Positions 18,681 through 28,951 of a stretch of 64,000 nt of DNA are shown in pieces. The position numbers and the translations under genes are program-made. The stretch's first letter is position 1. Each line of letters begins with the position of its first letter. The notes under the pieces were generated by a model. The model was not told where the DNA came from. It searched no databases and saw only the letters and a program-made list of their open reading frames with translations. The stretch comes from Paracoccus aminovorans (GTDB lineage Bacteria; Pseudomonadota; Alphaproteobacteria; Rhodobacterales; Rhodobacteraceae). Location: contig NZ_LN832559.1 in assembly GCF_900005615.1 (NCBI RefSeq), positions 1,208,837-1,272,836 on the forward strand. The letters run 5' to 3'.

Positions 18681-19139
18681 ATGAAGATTTCCCGGCGGCA
18701 GATCATGGCCTTGGCAATGGTCGCACCTCTTGCGCTTTCCGCCTGCCAGGCCACCTATCGCAACCACGGCTATGTTCCGCCCGAAGAGCAGCTGGCCCAG
18801 GTCGAGGTCGGCCGGACCGGGCAGGGCGAGCTTGAGGGGCTGATCGGCCGGCCCTCGGCGCAGGGCCTGCTGACCGGCTCGGCCTGGTATTACGTCGGCT
18901 CGCGCTGGGAATATTTCGGTGCCCGCGAGCCGCGCGAGGTCAACCGCCAGGTGGTCGCCGTCAGCTTCACCGAATCCGGCACCGTCAGCAATGTCGAGCG
19001 GTTCGGGCTGGAGCGCGGCCGCGTGGTGGTGCTGTCGCAGCGCGTCACCGACAGCGGCGTGACCAGCCTGGGGCTGATCCGGCAGCTGTTGGGCAACGTC
19101 GGCCGCGTCTCGGCCGGCCAGCTGCTGGACCAGCAATAG
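18681..19139 (+). CDS. bamE: Outer-membrane assembly lipoprotein BamE
   Basis: 152-residue SmpA/OmlA family lipoprotein of the BAM complex. The lipobox is LSAC (Cys near residue 22) after MKISRRQIMALAMVAPLA. The BamE core includes LAQVEVGRTGQGELEGLIGRPS and SAWYYVGSRWEYFGAREPREVNR. It inserts into the inner leaflet of the outer membrane and assists beta-barrel assembly. It diverges from the DUF177 gene, a layout common in Rhodobacterales. Confidence 0.87.
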   Translation: MKISRRQIMALAMVAPLALSACQATYRNHGYVPPEEQLAQVEVGRTGQGELEGLIGRPSAQGLLTGSAWYYVGSRWEYFGAREPREVNRQVVAVSFTESGTVSNVERFGLERGRVVVLSQRVTDSGVTSLGLIRQLLGNVGRVSAGQLLDQQ

Positions 19140-19144
19140 GCGGC

Positions 19145-19534
19145 TCAGGTGTCCGGCACGAAGCGCAGCGCCACGCCGTTGATGCAATAGCGCAGCCCGG
19201 TCGGCGGCGGGCCGTCCGGGAAGACATGGCCCAGATGCGCGTCGCAGCGGTGGCAGCGCACCTCGGTCCGGATCATGCCGTGGCTGATGTCGCGGTGTTC
19301 GTCGATGCCGCCGCCGGGGCGCGAGAAGCTGGGCCAGCCGCAATGGCTTTCGAACTTGGTGTCGCCGTCGAACAGCCGCGCCCCGCAGCAGACGCATTCG
19401 TAATGGCCGGGCCCGTTCGGAAACCCCGGATGCGAGAAGGGCCGTTCCGTTCCCGCCTGCCGGGTGACGCGATAGGTCTCGGGGTCCAGCGCCTGCCGCC
19501 ATTCCTCGTCGGTCTTGACTATGCGTTCTGACAT
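19145..19534 (-). CDS. msrB: Peptide-methionine (R)-S-oxide reductase
   Basis: 129 residues. It reduces methionine-R-sulfoxide in proteins. Two zinc CxxC pairs are visible (CVCC in [12 protein letters not shown] and CHRC in [17 protein letters not shown]), with the catalytic Cys in [12 protein letters not shown]. The start at 19534 ([13 protein letters not shown]) gives the family length; the longer frame adds an unlikely leader. It converges with bamE, with a 5-base gap. Confidence 0.94.
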   Translation of the reverse strand: MSERIVKTDEEWRQALDPETYRVTRQAGTERPFSHPGFPNGPGHYECVCCGARLFDGDTKFESHCGWPSFSRPGGGIDEHRDISHGMIRTEVRCHRCDAHLGHVFPDGPPPTGLRYCINGVALRFVPDT

Positions 19535-19642
19535 CTTGCCCTTCAATCCTGCTATGCTGCTGTTACAAGATAGGTGCAGGGAAGGCGGTAACAAGTCGGA
19601 TCACGGCCGGTCGCGGCCATGCAACGGATCGGGCAGGGCGCC

Positions 19643-20395
19643 ATGATGGGATTTCGCAAGGGCCGTTACGAGGTCGGTTTCGCTGAAACCGCAGGGGAAA
19701 TCCGCGAGGCGCAGCGCCTGCGCTGGTTGTGCTTCATCGGCCGGGGCCGCCCCGCCGACGCCCCCGAGGCGCTGGACGCCGACGATTACGACGCCCGCTG
19801 CACCCATGTACTGATTCGCGAAACCGGCGGCCGGCTGGTCGCCTGCTTTCGCATGATGACGCTTTCGGGCGGGGTCGAGATCGGCGAAAGCTATTCGGCG
19901 CGCTATTACAACCTGTCACGTCTGCGCGATTTCGACGGCAAGATGGTCGAGATCGGCCGCTTCTGCATCCACCCCGAGGTGCGGGACCCCGACATCCTGC
20001 GCCTGGCCTGGGGCGCGCTGGCGCGGCATGTGGACGAGCAAGGGGTGGCGATGCTCTTCGGCTGCTCCAGCTTCATCGGCACCGACACCCAGGGCTACGA
20101 GGACACCTTCGCCATGCTGCGCGAGCGGCATCTGGCGCCGAAGCGCTGGCTGCCGCGGGTGAAGGCGCCGCAGGTGTTCCGCTTTGCCCGCGCGCTGCGC
20201 TTGCGCAAGCCCGATCCGCGCCGCGCCGTGGCGGCGATGCCGCCGCTGCTGCGCAGCTACCTGGCCATGGGCGGCTGGGTCAGCGACCACGCGGTGGTGG
20301 ACCGCCAGCTCGACACGCTGCATGTCTTCACCGGGCTCGAGATCGGCGCCATTCCCCCGGCGCGGGCGAAACTGCTGCGTGCGGCGGGGGCGTAA
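19643..20395 (+). CDS. olsB: OlsB-like L-ornithine N-alpha-acyltransferase / GNAT-fold acyltransferase
   Basis: 250 residues. Resembles OlsB (3-hydroxyacyl-ACP to ornithine transfer, first step of ornithine lipid synthesis): [51 protein letters not shown] and [25 protein letters not shown]. The second-step acyltransferase OlsA is not in this window, so the role is inferred from the protein alone. The start was placed at 19643, behind GGGCAGGG; an ATG at 19619 would add 8 residues. Confidence 0.75.
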   Translation: MMGFRKGRYEVGFAETAGEIREAQRLRWLCFIGRGRPADAPEALDADDYDARCTHVLIRETGGRLVACFRMMTLSGGVEIGESYSARYYNLSRLRDFDGKMVEIGRFCIHPEVRDPDILRLAWGALARHVDEQGVAMLFGCSSFIGTDTQGYEDTFAMLRERHLAPKRWLPRVKAPQVFRFARALRLRKPDPRRAVAAMPPLLRSYLAMGGWVSDHAVVDRQLDTLHVFTGLEIGAIPPARAKLLRAAGA

Positions 20396-20438
20396 GCCGG
20401 CTTTGCATCCGCCCGGCAAAGCGCCTATGTGCCGGGCC

Positions 20439-21581
20439 ATGAGCGACAGATTTTCCTTTTCCGTCCATGCCACCGACGGCCGCGCCCGAACCGGCGCGAT
20501 CCGGACCCCGCGGGGCGAGATCCGCACCCCCGCCTTCATGCCGGTGGGCACCGCCGCCACGGTCAAGGCCATGCTGCCCGAATCGGTGCGTGCCACCGGC
20601 GCCGACATCCTGCTGGGCAACACCTATCACCTGATGCTGCGCCCCGGGGCCGAGCGCATCGCCCGGCTGGGCGGGCTGCACAAGTTCATGAACTGGGAAC
20701 GCCCGATCCTGACCGATTCGGGTGGCTTCCAGGTCATGTCTCTGGCCGGGCTGCGCAAGCTGACCGAGGAAGGCGTGACCTTTTCCAGCCATATCGACGG
20801 CAGCAAGCACCATCTCTCGCCCGAAACCAGCATGGAGATCCAGCGCCTGCTGGGCTCGGACATCGTCATGGCCTTCGACGAATGCCCGGCGCTGCCGGCC
20901 TCCGAGGAGGAGGTGGCGCAATCCATGCGCATGTCGATGCGCTGGGCGCAGCGCAGCCGCGACGCCTTCGGCGACCGGCCGGGCCATGCGCTGTTCGGCA
21001 TCATGCAGGGCGGCGTCACCCGCGCGTTGCGTGAGGAATCGGCCGAGGCGCTGAAGGCGATCGGTTTCGAGGGCTATGCCATCGGCGGCCTTGCCGTGGG
21101 CGAGGGGCAAGAGGCGATGTTCGGCGTCCTCGACTACGCGCCGGGCTTCCTGCCCGCGGACAAGCCGCGCTACCTGATGGGCGTTGGCAAGCCCGACGAC
21201 ATCGTCGGCGCGGTTCTGCGCGGCGTCGACATGATGGATTGCGTGCTGCCCTCGCGCTCCGGACGCACCGGCCAGGCCTGGACCCGGCGCGGCCAGGTCA
21301 ACATCAAGAACGCCCGCCATGCCGACGACCCGCGCCCGCTGGACGAATCCTGCACCTGCCCTGCCTGCACCGGCTATTCCCGCGCCTATCTGCACCATGT
21401 CTTCCGCGCCGGCGAGATGATCTCGGGCATGCTGCTGACCTGGCACAACCTGCATTACTTCCAGGAGCTGATGGCGGGGCTGCGCGATGCGATCTCGCGC
21501 GGGGAGCTGGCCGGTTTCGTCGCCCAATTCGAGGCAATGCGAGCACAGGGCGACATAGAACCTTTGTCGAACGCCGGGTAA
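20439..21581 (+). CDS. tgt: Queuine tRNA-ribosyltransferase
   Basis: 380 residues. It exchanges guanine-34 for preQ1 in GUN-anticodon tRNAs. Active-site segments: [17 protein letters not shown] (nucleophile/acid-base Asp), [10 protein letters not shown] and [12 protein letters not shown]. The zinc site [16 protein letters not shown]...TWHN supplies the Cys3-His ligands. The ATG at 20439 gives the normal N-terminus [14 protein letters not shown]. The queuosine substrates include the tRNA-Asp species encoded earlier in this window. Confidence 0.96.
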   Translation: MSDRFSFSVHATDGRARTGAIRTPRGEIRTPAFMPVGTAATVKAMLPESVRATGADILLGNTYHLMLRPGAERIARLGGLHKFMNWERPILTDSGGFQVMSLAGLRKLTEEGVTFSSHIDGSKHHLSPETSMEIQRLLGSDIVMAFDECPALPASEEEVAQSMRMSMRWAQRSRDAFGDRPGHALFGIMQGGVTRALREESAEALKAIGFEGYAIGGLAVGEGQEAMFGVLDYAPGFLPADKPRYLMGVGKPDDIVGAVLRGVDMMDCVLPSRSGRTGQAWTRRGQVNIKNARHADDPRPLDESCTCPACTGYSRAYLHHVFRAGEMISGMLLTWHNLHYFQELMAGLRDAISRGELAGFVAQFEAMRAQGDIEPLSNAG

Positions 21582-21659
21582 TACCTTGATTTTCTGCAGA
21601 CCTTCGATAATCCCCAAAGGGAATCGCCGGCGGCGGAACCGCCCTCCTGAAAGAACCCT

Positions 21660-22868
21660 ATGTCCGCAAACGTCACGAACGACCGCAAGGCCGACATCCG
21701 CACCCTGACCGCCACCGCCGAGCTGGCCGAGTTCTGCGAACTGGCCAAGGCCCAGCCCTATGTCACGCTGGACACCGAATTCCTGCGCGAGCGCACCTAT
21801 TACTCGAAGCTCTGCCTGATCCAGGCCGCGCTGCCGCCCGCCTCGGGCAGCAAGGCGGCGGGGGGCACGGCGGTGCTGATCGACCCGCTGGCCGAGGGGC
21901 TGTCGCTCGAGCCGCTCTACGACCTGTTCCGCCACAAGGCGACGGTCAAGGTCTTTCACGCCGCCCGCCAGGACCTCGAGATCTTCTTCCACGACGCCGG
22001 CGTTTTTCCCGACCCGCTGTTCGACACCCAGATCGCCGCCATGGTCTGCGGCTTCGGCGAACAGGCGGGCTACGAGACCCTGGTCAAGAAGATCGCGCGC
22101 CAGCCGCTGGACAAGTCCTCGCGCTTCACCGACTGGTCGCACCGGCCGCTGTCCGAGGCGCAAGCGGCCTATGCGCTGGCCGACGTGACGCATCTGCGGG
22201 CGATCTACGAGTTCCTTTCGGCCCAGCTCGACAAGACCGGCCGCGCACCCTGGCTGGGCGAAGAGGTCGCGGTGCTCTTGAACCCGGAAACCTATATCAC
22301 CCGCCCGGACGAGGCCTGGACCCGGGTGCGGACCCGGTCCGGCTCGCCGCGCTTTCTGGCGGTGGTGCGCGAACTGGCCCGCTTCCGCGAGAACTTCGCG
22401 CAGGAACGCGACATCCCGCGCGCGCGGGTGTTCAAGGACGACGCCCTGATCGAGCTTGCCTCGACCAAGCCGCTGACCGAGGCCGACCTGGCCAAGTCGC
22501 GGCTGCTGCTGCGCGACGCCCGCCGGGGCGAGATCGCGAACGGCATCCTGGCCGCGGTCAAGGCCGGGCTGGAGACCAAGGACCTGCCGAAGCCCGCCCC
22601 CGAGGAACCCGGCCGCCCCGGCAATGCCGCGCTGGCCGACCTGCTGCGGGTGCTGTTGAAGGCCAAGTCGGATGCGGCGGGGGTGGCGCCGCGGCTGATC
22701 GCCTCGGCGGCGGAACTGGACGCGCTGGCCTCGGGCGCGCGCGACCTGCCGGCGCTGTCGGGCTGGCGGGCCGAGGTCTTCGGCCAGGACGCGCTGCGGC
22801 TTGCGGCGGGCGAGATCGCGCTTTCGGCGCATAACGGCGCTGTGAAAGTGGTGCCGGTCGGCGGCTAG
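21660..22868 (+). CDS. rnd: Ribonuclease D
   Basis: 402 residues. It trims 3' ends of tRNA precursors and other small RNAs. A DEDD-type exonuclease domain occupies residues about 10-200: [13 protein letters not shown] (Exo I), [15 protein letters not shown] (Exo II) and [15 protein letters not shown] (Exo III). An HRDC domain ([25 protein letters not shown]) follows near 230-310. Codon use and length are normal. Confidence 0.93.
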   Translation: MSANVTNDRKADIRTLTATAELAEFCELAKAQPYVTLDTEFLRERTYYSKLCLIQAALPPASGSKAAGGTAVLIDPLAEGLSLEPLYDLFRHKATVKVFHAARQDLEIFFHDAGVFPDPLFDTQIAAMVCGFGEQAGYETLVKKIARQPLDKSSRFTDWSHRPLSEAQAAYALADVTHLRAIYEFLSAQLDKTGRAPWLGEEVAVLLNPETYITRPDEAWTRVRTRSGSPRFLAVVRELARFRENFAQERDIPRARVFKDDALIELASTKPLTEADLAKSRLLLRDARRGEIANGILAAVKAGLETKDLPKPAPEEPGRPGNAALADLLRVLLKAKSDAAGVAPRLIASAAELDALASGARDLPALSGWRAEVFGQDALRLAAGEIALSAHNGAVKVVPVGG

Positions 22869-23322
22869 CCGCGCTGCCCCGGGGCATTTGTTTCGCGACG
22901 GCATCGCGTCGGATCGTCGAGAACGCACGCGGGGCATGGTCGCCGCGGCGATCCCGTCAGAAGGCGATGTGCAACTGTTCAGGCTTCATGCCGGCCGGCG
23001 CCGCTGCCGCCAAGCGTGGGGCGAACAATACCGGCCAAGGCAGCGCAAAGGCTTCATGCCGCAATCGGGGGCCTCGGGCAGGGCGCTGCTGCCCGCCCGA
23101 CAGGTTGCTGAAAAACGCCTTGCGACGAAAGAGTCCGGGCCGAAAGCCCGGAGATTCGCCTCAATTCGGCCGACAATGCCCAGTCTTCATGTCGATCCGC
23201 ATCCGAATCCACGGCGATTCCGCCCGGCACCCTTCGGCACCCTTTTTCGGCAGCCTGCCGAACACGGCGGGCCTGCCGGGCTGAAGGGGTCTGCGGCCGA
23301 AAAACCCCCGAGAAGGATCGCG
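22869..23322. other. Non-coding gap between rnd and hisE with a weak terminal-inverted-repeat relic
   Basis: No convincing gene in 454 bases. Inside it, CAGGTTGCTGAAAAACG (23101-23117) and, inverted, CCTTTTTCGGCAGCCTG (23241-23257) match at 14 of 17 positions. They resemble insertion-sequence ends and enclose 157 bp without a transposase. The rest shows no recognisable structure. Confidence 0.4.
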
Positions 23323-23634
23323 TTATTTTCGGGAAGCCTTTTCCTCGATCCCCGAACGCCCCTCGCGCCGGTCGAGTTCATGTTCCACCTCGGCCAGCGT
23401 CACGCCGCGCGCCGCCAGCATGACCAGCAGGTGGTAAAGCGTATCGGCGGCCTCGGCGATCAGCTTGTCGCGGTCGCCCTTGACCGCCTCGATGATCGCC
23501 TCGATGGCCTCTTCGCCGAATTTCTCGGCGCATTTCTCGGGGCCTTTCGCCAGCAGCTTGGCGGTCCAGCTCGATTCGGGATCGGCGGATTTCCGTTCCT
23601 CGACGGTCTCGGCCAAGCGCTGCAATCCGCTCAT
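23323..23634 (-). CDS. hisE: Phosphoribosyl-ATP pyrophosphatase
   Basis: 103 residues, MazG-like all-alpha fold. Second step of histidine biosynthesis (PR-ATP to PR-AMP). Conserved metal-binding motifs: [17 protein letters not shown] and [18 protein letters not shown]. It overlaps hisF by 4 bases and is the last gene of hisA-hisF-hisE. The related activity HisI is not encoded in the window. Confidence 0.94.
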   Translation of the reverse strand: MSGLQRLAETVEERKSADPESSWTAKLLAKGPEKCAEKFGEEAIEAIIEAVKGDRDKLIAEAADTLYHLLVMLAARGVTLAEVEHELDRREGRSGIEEKASRK

Positions 23635-24392
23635 GTCAGCCTCACGGGAATGCCGGCGGCGACCAGATGCTCCTTGGCCTCACGCACGGTGAAGGTTCCG
23701 AAATGGAAGATCGAGGCCGCCAGCACGGCGCTGGCATGGCCTTCCAGCACGCCCTCGGCCAGATGCTCCAGCGCGCCGACCCCGCCCGAAGCGATCACCG
23801 GCACGTTCACCGCATCGGCCACGGCGCGGGTCAGCGGGATGTTGAAACCCGCCTTGGTGCCGTCGCGGTCCATGCTGGTCAGCAGGATTTCGCCCGCGCC
23901 CTTGGCGGCGACGGTGCGCGCGAAATCCACCGCGTCGATGCCGGTGGGCTTGCGGCCGCCATGGGTGAAGATCTCCCACTTGCCGGGCGCCACGGTCTTG
24001 GCGTCGATGGCGCAGACGATGCACTGGCTGCCGAAGCGGTCGGCGGCCTCGGCGATCACGTCGGGGTTCGCCACGGCGGCCGAGTTGAAGCTGACCTTGT
24101 CGGCCCCGGCCAGCAGCAGGTCGCGCACGTCCTTGTGGCTGCGCACCCCGCCGCCGACGGTCAGCGGCACGAAACAGGCCTCGGCGGTGCGGGTCACCAG
24201 GTCGTACATGGTGCCGCGATTCTCATGCGTGGCATGGATGTCGAGGAAACAGATCTCGTCCGCGCCGGCGGCGTCATAGGCGCGCGCCGCCTCGACCGGG
24301 TCGCCGGCATCGACGAGATCGACGAAGTTCACGCCCTTGACCACGCGGCCATCGGCGACATCCAGACAGGGGATCACACGGGTCTTCAGCAT
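23631..24392 (-). CDS. hisF: Imidazole glycerol phosphate synthase, cyclase subunit
   Basis: 253-residue (beta-alpha)8 barrel. With HisH it converts PRFAR and ammonia to IGP and AICAR. The catalytic Asp pair is in [15 protein letters not shown] (near residue 11) and [14 protein letters not shown] (near 130). The phosphate-binding [14 protein letters not shown] and [14 protein letters not shown] loops are intact. It lies 27 bases after hisA. Its partner HisH is encoded upstream, separated by the DUF2147 gene. Confidence 0.96.
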   Translation of the reverse strand: MLKTRVIPCLDVADGRVVKGVNFVDLVDAGDPVEAARAYDAAGADEICFLDIHATHENRGTMYDLVTRTAEACFVPLTVGGGVRSHKDVRDLLLAGADKVSFNSAAVANPDVIAEAADRFGSQCIVCAIDAKTVAPGKWEIFTHGGRKPTGIDAVDFARTVAAKGAGEILLTSMDRDGTKAGFNIPLTRAVADAVNVPVIASGGVGALEHLAEGVLEGHASAVLAASIFHFGTFTVREAKEHLVAAGIPVRLT

Positions 24393-24419
24393 GGCGCCTT
24401 GTTACCTCGCCCGGCGCCG

Positions 24420-25136
24420 TCAGGCCAGCGCCTTCAGCGCGGCGTTCAGGTCGATGGCGCCGTCATAGAGCGCCCGGCCCGAGATCGCCCCGGCGATGAC
24501 GCCGGTGTCGCGCAGCGCCAGCAGGTCCTGCATCGAGGAAACCCCGCCCGAGGCGATGATCGGAACGCTGACGGCGCGCGCCAATGCCTCGGTGGCGGCA
24601 AGGTTCGGCCCCTGCATGGCGCCGTCGCGGTCGATGTCGGTATAGATGATCGCGGCCACGCCGGCGTCCTGGAAGCGATGCGCCAGGTCGACGGCCGTCA
24701 CGTCGGTCTCCTCGGCCCAGCCGCGCGTCGCCACCCGGCCGCCGCGGGCGTCGATGCCGACGGCGATCTTGCCGGGAAAGGCCATCGCCGCCTCGCGCAC
24801 CAGGTCGGGCTGTTCGACCGCGACCGTGCCCAGGATCACCCGCGCCAGCCCGCGGTCCAGCCAGGCTTCGATGGTCGCCATGTCGCGGATGCCGCCCCCC
24901 AGCTGGGCCGGCACGTCGATGGCGGCCAGGATCGCCTCGACCGCGGCGGCGTTCACCGGCTTGCCGGCAAAGGCGCCGTTCAGGTCGACCAGATGCAGCC
25001 ACTCCGCCCCGGCGTCCTGAAAGGCGCGGGCCTGGGCGGCGGGGTCCGAACCGAAGACGGTCGCCGCCTCCATGTCGCCGCGCAGCAGGCGCACGCAATT
25101 GCCGTCCTTGAGGTCGATCGCGGGATAAAGGATCAT
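24420..25136 (-). CDS. hisA: ProFAR isomerase
   Basis: 238-residue (beta-alpha)8 barrel for the fourth step of histidine synthesis. Catalytic Asp in [20 protein letters not shown] (residue 8) and a second in [16 protein letters not shown]. The start at 25136 matches the family N-terminus; the upstream 12-residue extension does not. It heads the hisAFE group. Confidence 0.95.
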   Translation of the reverse strand: MILYPAIDLKDGNCVRLLRGDMEAATVFGSDPAAQARAFQDAGAEWLHLVDLNGAFAGKPVNAAAVEAILAAIDVPAQLGGGIRDMATIEAWLDRGLARVILGTVAVEQPDLVREAAMAFPGKIAVGIDARGGRVATRGWAEETDVTAVDLAHRFQDAGVAAIIYTDIDRDGAMQGPNLAATEALARAVSVPIIASGGVSSMQDLLALRDTGVIAGAISGRALYDGAIDLNAALKALA

Positions 25137-25291
25137 CGCATCTCTCCTGATAGCGTGGCGCCCCTTTGCCACAGCCGGCGCGGATCCGAAAGGCCCGAGG
25201 CCCCGGGCCGCGACCTCACGTCAGGCTTGATCGGCGGCGGCGGGCGCCCGCATCCTGCGCCGGATCACAACCCCAGGGGAGGGGAATCACC

Positions 25292-25678
25292 ATGAGAACA
25301 CTGGCTCTTGCCGCATCGCTCGTGCTCGCCGCCGCCGCCGCCCAGGCCGAAGGCATCGGCGGCATCTTCCAGACCCAGGCCAATGACGACGGCAATGTCG
25401 GCATGGTCCAGTTCTACGACTGCGGCGGCAAGTATTGCGGCAAGCTGATCAAGAGCTTCGACAGGGCGGGCAAAGAGATCGCCTCGCCCCATACCGGCAA
25501 GAACATCGTCGCCGGCATGGGCGATGACGGCGGCGGCAAGTTCTCGGGCGGCACGATCTGGGACCCGGGCGCCGACAAGACCTACAAGTCGAAGATGCAA
25601 CTCGACGGCAAGACGCTGAACGTGTCGGGCTGCATCGCGGTCTTTTGCAAGACGCAGCGCTGGATCCGGGTCAAGTAG
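25292..25678 (+). CDS. DUF2147 family periplasmic protein
   Basis: 128 residues with a Sec signal peptide (MRTLALAASLVLAAAAAQA-EG). DUF2147 features: an initial GIGGIFQTQ-type W-like strand, FYDCGGKYCGKLI, GGTIWDPGADKTYKSKMQL and KTLNVSGCIAVFCKTQRWIR. Four Cys residues could form two disulfides. The function is unknown. It is on the opposite strand to the surrounding his genes and splits hisBH from hisAFE. The ATG follows GGGGAGGGGAA. Confidence 0.8.
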   Translation: MRTLALAASLVLAAAAAQAEGIGGIFQTQANDDGNVGMVQFYDCGGKYCGKLIKSFDRAGKEIASPHTGKNIVAGMGDDGGGKFSGGTIWDPGADKTYKSKMQLDGKTLNVSGCIAVFCKTQRWIRVK

Positions 25679-25691
25679 TCCGCACCGTCGG

Positions 25692-25772
25692 CTTCTTTGC
25701 TCGAAAAATACCTCGGGGGACGCCTTTCCAGCCCCGTCGAGGGGCCGGAAAGGCGGGGGGCGGAGCCCCCGC
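25692..25772 (-). repeat. Long-form 3'-end hairpin repeat downstream of hisH
   Basis: Read on the minus strand: a GC hairpin (GCGGGGG...CCCCCGC), then a 15-bp stem with a 5-base TCGAC loop (25711-25755), then GAGG-TATTT and an A/G-rich tail. It starts 10 bases after the hisH stop, in the sense orientation. It is about 85-90% identical to the copy at 63903-63982. Confidence 0.75.
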
Positions 25773-25781
25773 CCGCGCCTC

Positions 25782-26411
25782 TCAGGGGCGCCAGCGCAGG
25801 AAATTCGCGATGATGCGCAGCCCGACCGCCTGCGACTTCTCGGGATGGAACTGGGTGCCGACGATATTGTCGCGGCCCACCACCGCCGTCACCGGACCGC
25901 CATAATCGGCACGCGCCAGCAGATGGGTCGGATCGGCGACCCGGAACTGCCAGCTGTGCACGAAATAGGCGTGATCGCCGGTGGCGATGCCATCAAGCAG
26001 CGGATGCGGGCGCAGCACCTCGAGATCGTTCCAGCCCATATGCGGCACCTTCAGTCCCGGTGCGTCGATGGCGTCGATCCGGCCCCCGATCCAGCCCAGG
26101 CCGGGGGTGTCGCGGTATTCGTGGCCCATATCGGCCAGCATCTGCATGCCGACGCAGATGCCCATGAAGGGCACGGCGCGGTCCAGGACCGCCTCGCGCA
26201 GGGCCTCGACCATGCCCGGCACCGCGTCCAGCGCCGCCCGGCAGGCCGGAAAGGCGCCGTCGCCGGGCAGGACGATGCGTTCGGCGCGCGCGACCACCGC
26301 GGGGTCCGAGGTCACCACCACCTCGACTCCAGCCTCGCGCCCCATCAGCGCGAAGGCCTTTTCCGCCGAATGCAGGTTGCCGCTGTCGTAATCGACCAGC
26401 GCGACGCGCAT
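25782..26411 (-). CDS. hisH: Imidazole glycerol phosphate synthase, glutaminase subunit
   Basis: 209-residue class I glutamine amidotransferase that supplies ammonia to HisF. Nucleophile in [12 protein letters not shown] (Cys near residue 80), with His and Glu of the triad in [10 protein letters not shown] near residue 190. The ATG at 26411 overlaps the hisB stop by one base, so translation is coupled. An in-frame GTG one codon upstream is less likely. Confidence 0.95.
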   Translation of the reverse strand: MRVALVDYDSGNLHSAEKAFALMGREAGVEVVVTSDPAVVARAERIVLPGDGAFPACRAALDAVPGMVEALREAVLDRAVPFMGICVGMQMLADMGHEYRDTPGLGWIGGRIDAIDAPGLKVPHMGWNDLEVLRPHPLLDGIATGDHAYFVHSWQFRVADPTHLLARADYGGPVTAVVGRDNIVGTQFHPEKSQAVGLRIIANFLRWRP

Positions 26412-26998
26412 CACAGCGCCCCCTTGGTCGAGGGCAGCACGCCGGCCATGCGCGGGTCCGGCTCGACCGCCTCGCGCAGCGCGCGGGCCACGGCCTTGAA
26501 GGCGGCCTCGGCGATGTGATGCGAATTCAGCCCGTGGATGCGGTCCACATGCAGCGTGATCCCGCCATGGGTCGCGAGCGCCTGGAAGAATTCCCGCACC
26601 AGCTCGGTGTCGAAGCGGCCGATCTGCGCCGTCGGAAAATCGACGTTCCAGACCAGGAAGGGCCGCGCCGACAGATCCAGCGCCGCCCGCACCAGCGCAT
26701 CGTCCATCGCCAGGTGGAAGGAACCATAGCGGCGGATGCCCTTCTTGTCCCCCAGCGCCTGGACCAGCGCCTTGCCCAGCGCGATGCCGGTGTCCTCGAC
26801 CGTATGGTGGTCGTCGATATGCAGGTCGCCCTGCGCCCGAACGGTCATGTCGATCAGCGAATGCCGCGACAGTTGGTCCAGCATGTGATCGAAGAAGCCG
26901 ACGCCGGTCTGATTGTCGTAACGGCCGGTGCCGTCCAGGTCGATCTCGACCTCGATCCGCGTCTCGGCCGTGTCGCGGGTGATCTTTGCGCGGCGCAT
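26411..26998 (-). CDS. hisB: Imidazoleglycerol-phosphate dehydratase
   Basis: 195 residues; monofunctional, without a phosphatase domain. Dual metal-binding signatures: [28 protein letters not shown], and [23 protein letters not shown]. The start at 26998 ([14 protein letters not shown]) follows AGGAGAGACCCC; the long upstream frame overlaps the divergent gene and is spurious. First gene of hisBH, divergent from the coiled-coil gene upstream of zapA. Confidence 0.96.
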   Translation of the reverse strand: MRRAKITRDTAETRIEVEIDLDGTGRYDNQTGVGFFDHMLDQLSRHSLIDMTVRAQGDLHIDDHHTVEDTGIALGKALVQALGDKKGIRRYGSFHLAMDDALVRAALDLSARPFLVWNVDFPTAQIGRFDTELVREFFQALATHGGITLHVDRIHGLNSHHIAEAAFKAVARALREAVEPDPRMAGVLPSTKGAL

Positions 26999-27165
26999 CT
27001 GGGGTCTCTCCTCATGCAGGCTCGCCGCCTTATAGGACCCGATCCGGCGGCTGAAAAGCGCGGGTTGCGGCGGGAAACCCCCGCCGTCCTTGTCATATGG
27101 CCCATGGGGTGCCAAAAAGTGACGAGCGATGCCCGAGGATAATCGACCCGGAAGGAGCCCGGCCG

Positions 27166-27696
27166 ATGAGAGACGACCTGAACGCCAGCGAGAAGCGGCT
27201 GGCCGCCGCCCTGGACCGCATCGACCGGCTGATCGACCGGGCGGTTCGGCCCGGTCCCGAGAACGGCGACGGCGAATCCGGCCTGGACGACAGCCGGGCC
27301 GAGAATCGGCGCCTGTCGCAGGAGCTGGCGGCGCTGCACGAGCGCCAATCGGCAACCCTGGCCGCCTGCGAGGCGCGGCTGGCCGAGGCGCATGAGCGCC
27401 TGGTCGCCGCCGGACAGGAGGCGGCGCGCCTGTCGGCCGCGAACGAGGACCTGGCCCGCGCCAACCGCGCCCTGATCGACGCCGCCGATCTGCCGCAGGA
27501 CGAGGCCCGACGCGCGCTGGAGGCCGAGATCGAATCGCTGCGCGCCGCCCGCGCCGCCGAGATGGCCCAGATGGGCGACATCATCGACACGCTGGACCGC
27601 ATGGCCGGTGCCGATGTCGATGCGGGCGATGCGGCGGACCGTGCATGGCCGGGCGCCGCGCCGGCGACCGAACCCGCCGAAAGCGAAAGGGGCTGA
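27166..27696 (+). CDS. Hypothetical coiled-coil protein upstream of zapA
   Basis: 176 residues, highly charged and Ala/Glu/Arg-rich, with predicted coiled coil over residues about 5-145 ([49 protein letters not shown]). There is no signal peptide or membrane segment. Its stop is 2 bases before zapA, so it is probably an operon partner and could be involved in division or the Z-ring. I do not recognise a named family. Confidence 0.6.
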   Translation: MRDDLNASEKRLAAALDRIDRLIDRAVRPGPENGDGESGLDDSRAENRRLSQELAALHERQSATLAACEARLAEAHERLVAAGQEAARLSAANEDLARANRALIDAADLPQDEARRALEAEIESLRAARAAEMAQMGDIIDTLDRMAGADVDAGDAADRAWPGAAPATEPAESERG

Positions 27697-27698
27697 AC

Positions 27699-28061
27699 AT
27701 GGCCGAAGTGGATTTCTCGATCGGTCACAAGGCCTATACCCTGACCTGCCAGGAGGGCGAGGAGCGGCTGCTGAAGCGCGCCGCCGCGCTGCTGGATGCC
27801 GAGGCGCAGGTGATCCTGGAACAGGCCGGCCGGATGCCCGAGCCGCGGCTGCTGTTGCTGGCGGGGCTGATGCTGGCCGACCGCACCTCGGCGCTGGAGG
27901 ATCGCGCCGCGGCCGCCGAGCGCGAACTGGCGCGGCTGAAGAGCAACCCGCAGCGGGTCGAGGTGCCGGTGGTGCCCGAAAGCCTGCTCGAGGGCATGGC
28001 CGAACTGGCCGCCCGTGCCGAGGCGCTGGCCCAGAAGGCCGAGGACCAGCTGCCAGGCTGA
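27699..28061 (+). CDS. zapA: Cell division protein ZapA
   Basis: 120 residues. ZapA promotes FtsZ protofilament bundling at the division site. The N-terminal globular part (VDFSIGHKAYTLTCQEGEERLLKRAAALLD) is diagnostic, followed by a C-terminal coiled coil. The ATG at 27699 is 2 bases after the preceding stop. A copy of the dispersed 3'-end repeat follows 22 bases after its stop. Confidence 0.88.
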   Translation: MAEVDFSIGHKAYTLTCQEGEERLLKRAAALLDAEAQVILEQAGRMPEPRLLLLAGLMLADRTSALEDRAAAAERELARLKSNPQRVEVPVVPESLLEGMAELAARAEALAQKAEDQLPG

Positions 28062-28063
28062 GC

Positions 28064-28104
28064 GCCGGTTGCGCGGCCGCTTGAGTATTTGGGGAACGAA
28101 GAAG
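28064..28104 (+). repeat. 3'-end hairpin/A-rich repeat, copy after zapA
   Basis: GC-rich imperfect hairpin, then GAGTATTTGGGGAACGAAGA starting at 28083, the best match to the family consensus. It is sense to zapA and 13 bases before the convergent DMT transporter stop. Confidence 0.6.
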
Positions 28105-28117
28105 CGCGGGTGACGGC

Positions 28118-28951
28118 CTAGCCCAGCCGCAGGACCATGGCGCCCGCGGCGATCAGGCCGGCGGCGGCGATCCGGTTCCGGCCCAGCCTTTCATGCAGGA
28201 CCAGGCCCGAGATGGCGGTGCCGAACAGGATCGAGGTCTCGCGCAGGGCCGAGACCGTCGCCACCGGCGCCAGCGTCATCGCCCAGAGCGCCAGCCCGTA
28301 GGAGGCCGAGGTGCCGATGCCTCCGATCAGCCCCGTGCGGGCGTGGCGGGCCAGATAGGCGGCGAAGTCCTGCCGCCGGCGCGCCAGCGCCCAGGCCAGG
28401 AAAGGCAGGCCGGTCAGCAGGAAGATCCAGAAGGCGTAGCCCGCCGGGGCCCCCGACAGCCGCACGCCGACGCCATCGACCAGCGTATAGCTGGCGATCA
28501 CCACCGCGTTGAGCAGCGCCAGCGGCAGGCCGCGGCTGTCGCCGCCCCGGCCCGCCGCCGCCATGCCCAGCACGCCCGCGCAGATGATGGCGATGCCCAG
28601 CACCGCTGGCGGGCTGAGGCTTTCGTGGAGCAGGATGATGCTGGCCAGCGCCACCAGCAGCGGCGCCGCGCCGCGCATCACCGGATAGGCGAGGCTCATG
28701 TCCGCGACATGGTAGATCCGCGCGACCAGCACGAAATAGCCGCACTGCAACAGCACCGAACCCAGGATATAGGGCCAGCTTGCCGGCGCCGGCTGCGCCA
28801 GGAAGGGCAGGGCCGCCGCAGCGATGGCCGAGGCGAAGACCGCGATCAGCGCCGTGGACAGTAGCTTGTCGCGACCCCCTTTGACGATGGCGTTCCAGCC
28901 GGCATGCAGCGCGGCCGCAAAAAGCACCGTGGCAAAGGCTGTCAGGCTCAT
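28118..28951 (-). CDS. EamA/DMT family membrane transporter
   Basis: 277 residues with ten predicted transmembrane helices in two EamA repeats: first AAALHAGWNAIVKGGRDKLL, second from roughly residue 145 to the end (LIGGIGTSASYGLALWAM, LHERLGRNRIAAAGLIAAGAMVL). Family members export amino acids or metabolites; the substrate is unknown. The start at 28951 (MSLTAFATVLF) removes a hydrophilic extension. It diverges from the sulfate transporter operon. Confidence 0.8.
   Translation of the reverse strand: MSLTAFATVLFAAALHAGWNAIVKGGRDKLLSTALIAVFASAIAAAALPFLAQPAPASWPYILGSVLLQCGYFVLVARIYHVADMSLAYPVMRGAAPLLVALASIILLHESLSPPAVLGIAIICAGVLGMAAAGRGGDSRGLPLALLNAVVIASYTLVDGVGVRLSGAPAGYAFWIFLLTGLPFLAWALARRRQDFAAYLARHARTGLIGGIGTSASYGLALWAMTLAPVATVSALRETSILFGTAISGLVLHERLGRNRIAAAGLIAAGAMVLRLG

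Noticed and set aside
20328..22937. Long minus-strand open frame opposite tgt and rnd
   Set aside because: Shadow of two conserved genes; arises from high GC at third codon positions.
26999..27355. Long N-terminal extension of hisB
   Set aside because: It overlaps the divergent coiled-coil gene, lacks family similarity, and a good start with a ribosome-binding site exists at 26998.
28062..28117. 6S RNA, often found near zapA
   Set aside because: Only 56 bases separate zapA from the next gene, and they hold the dispersed 3' repeat; there is no room for a 6S RNA.
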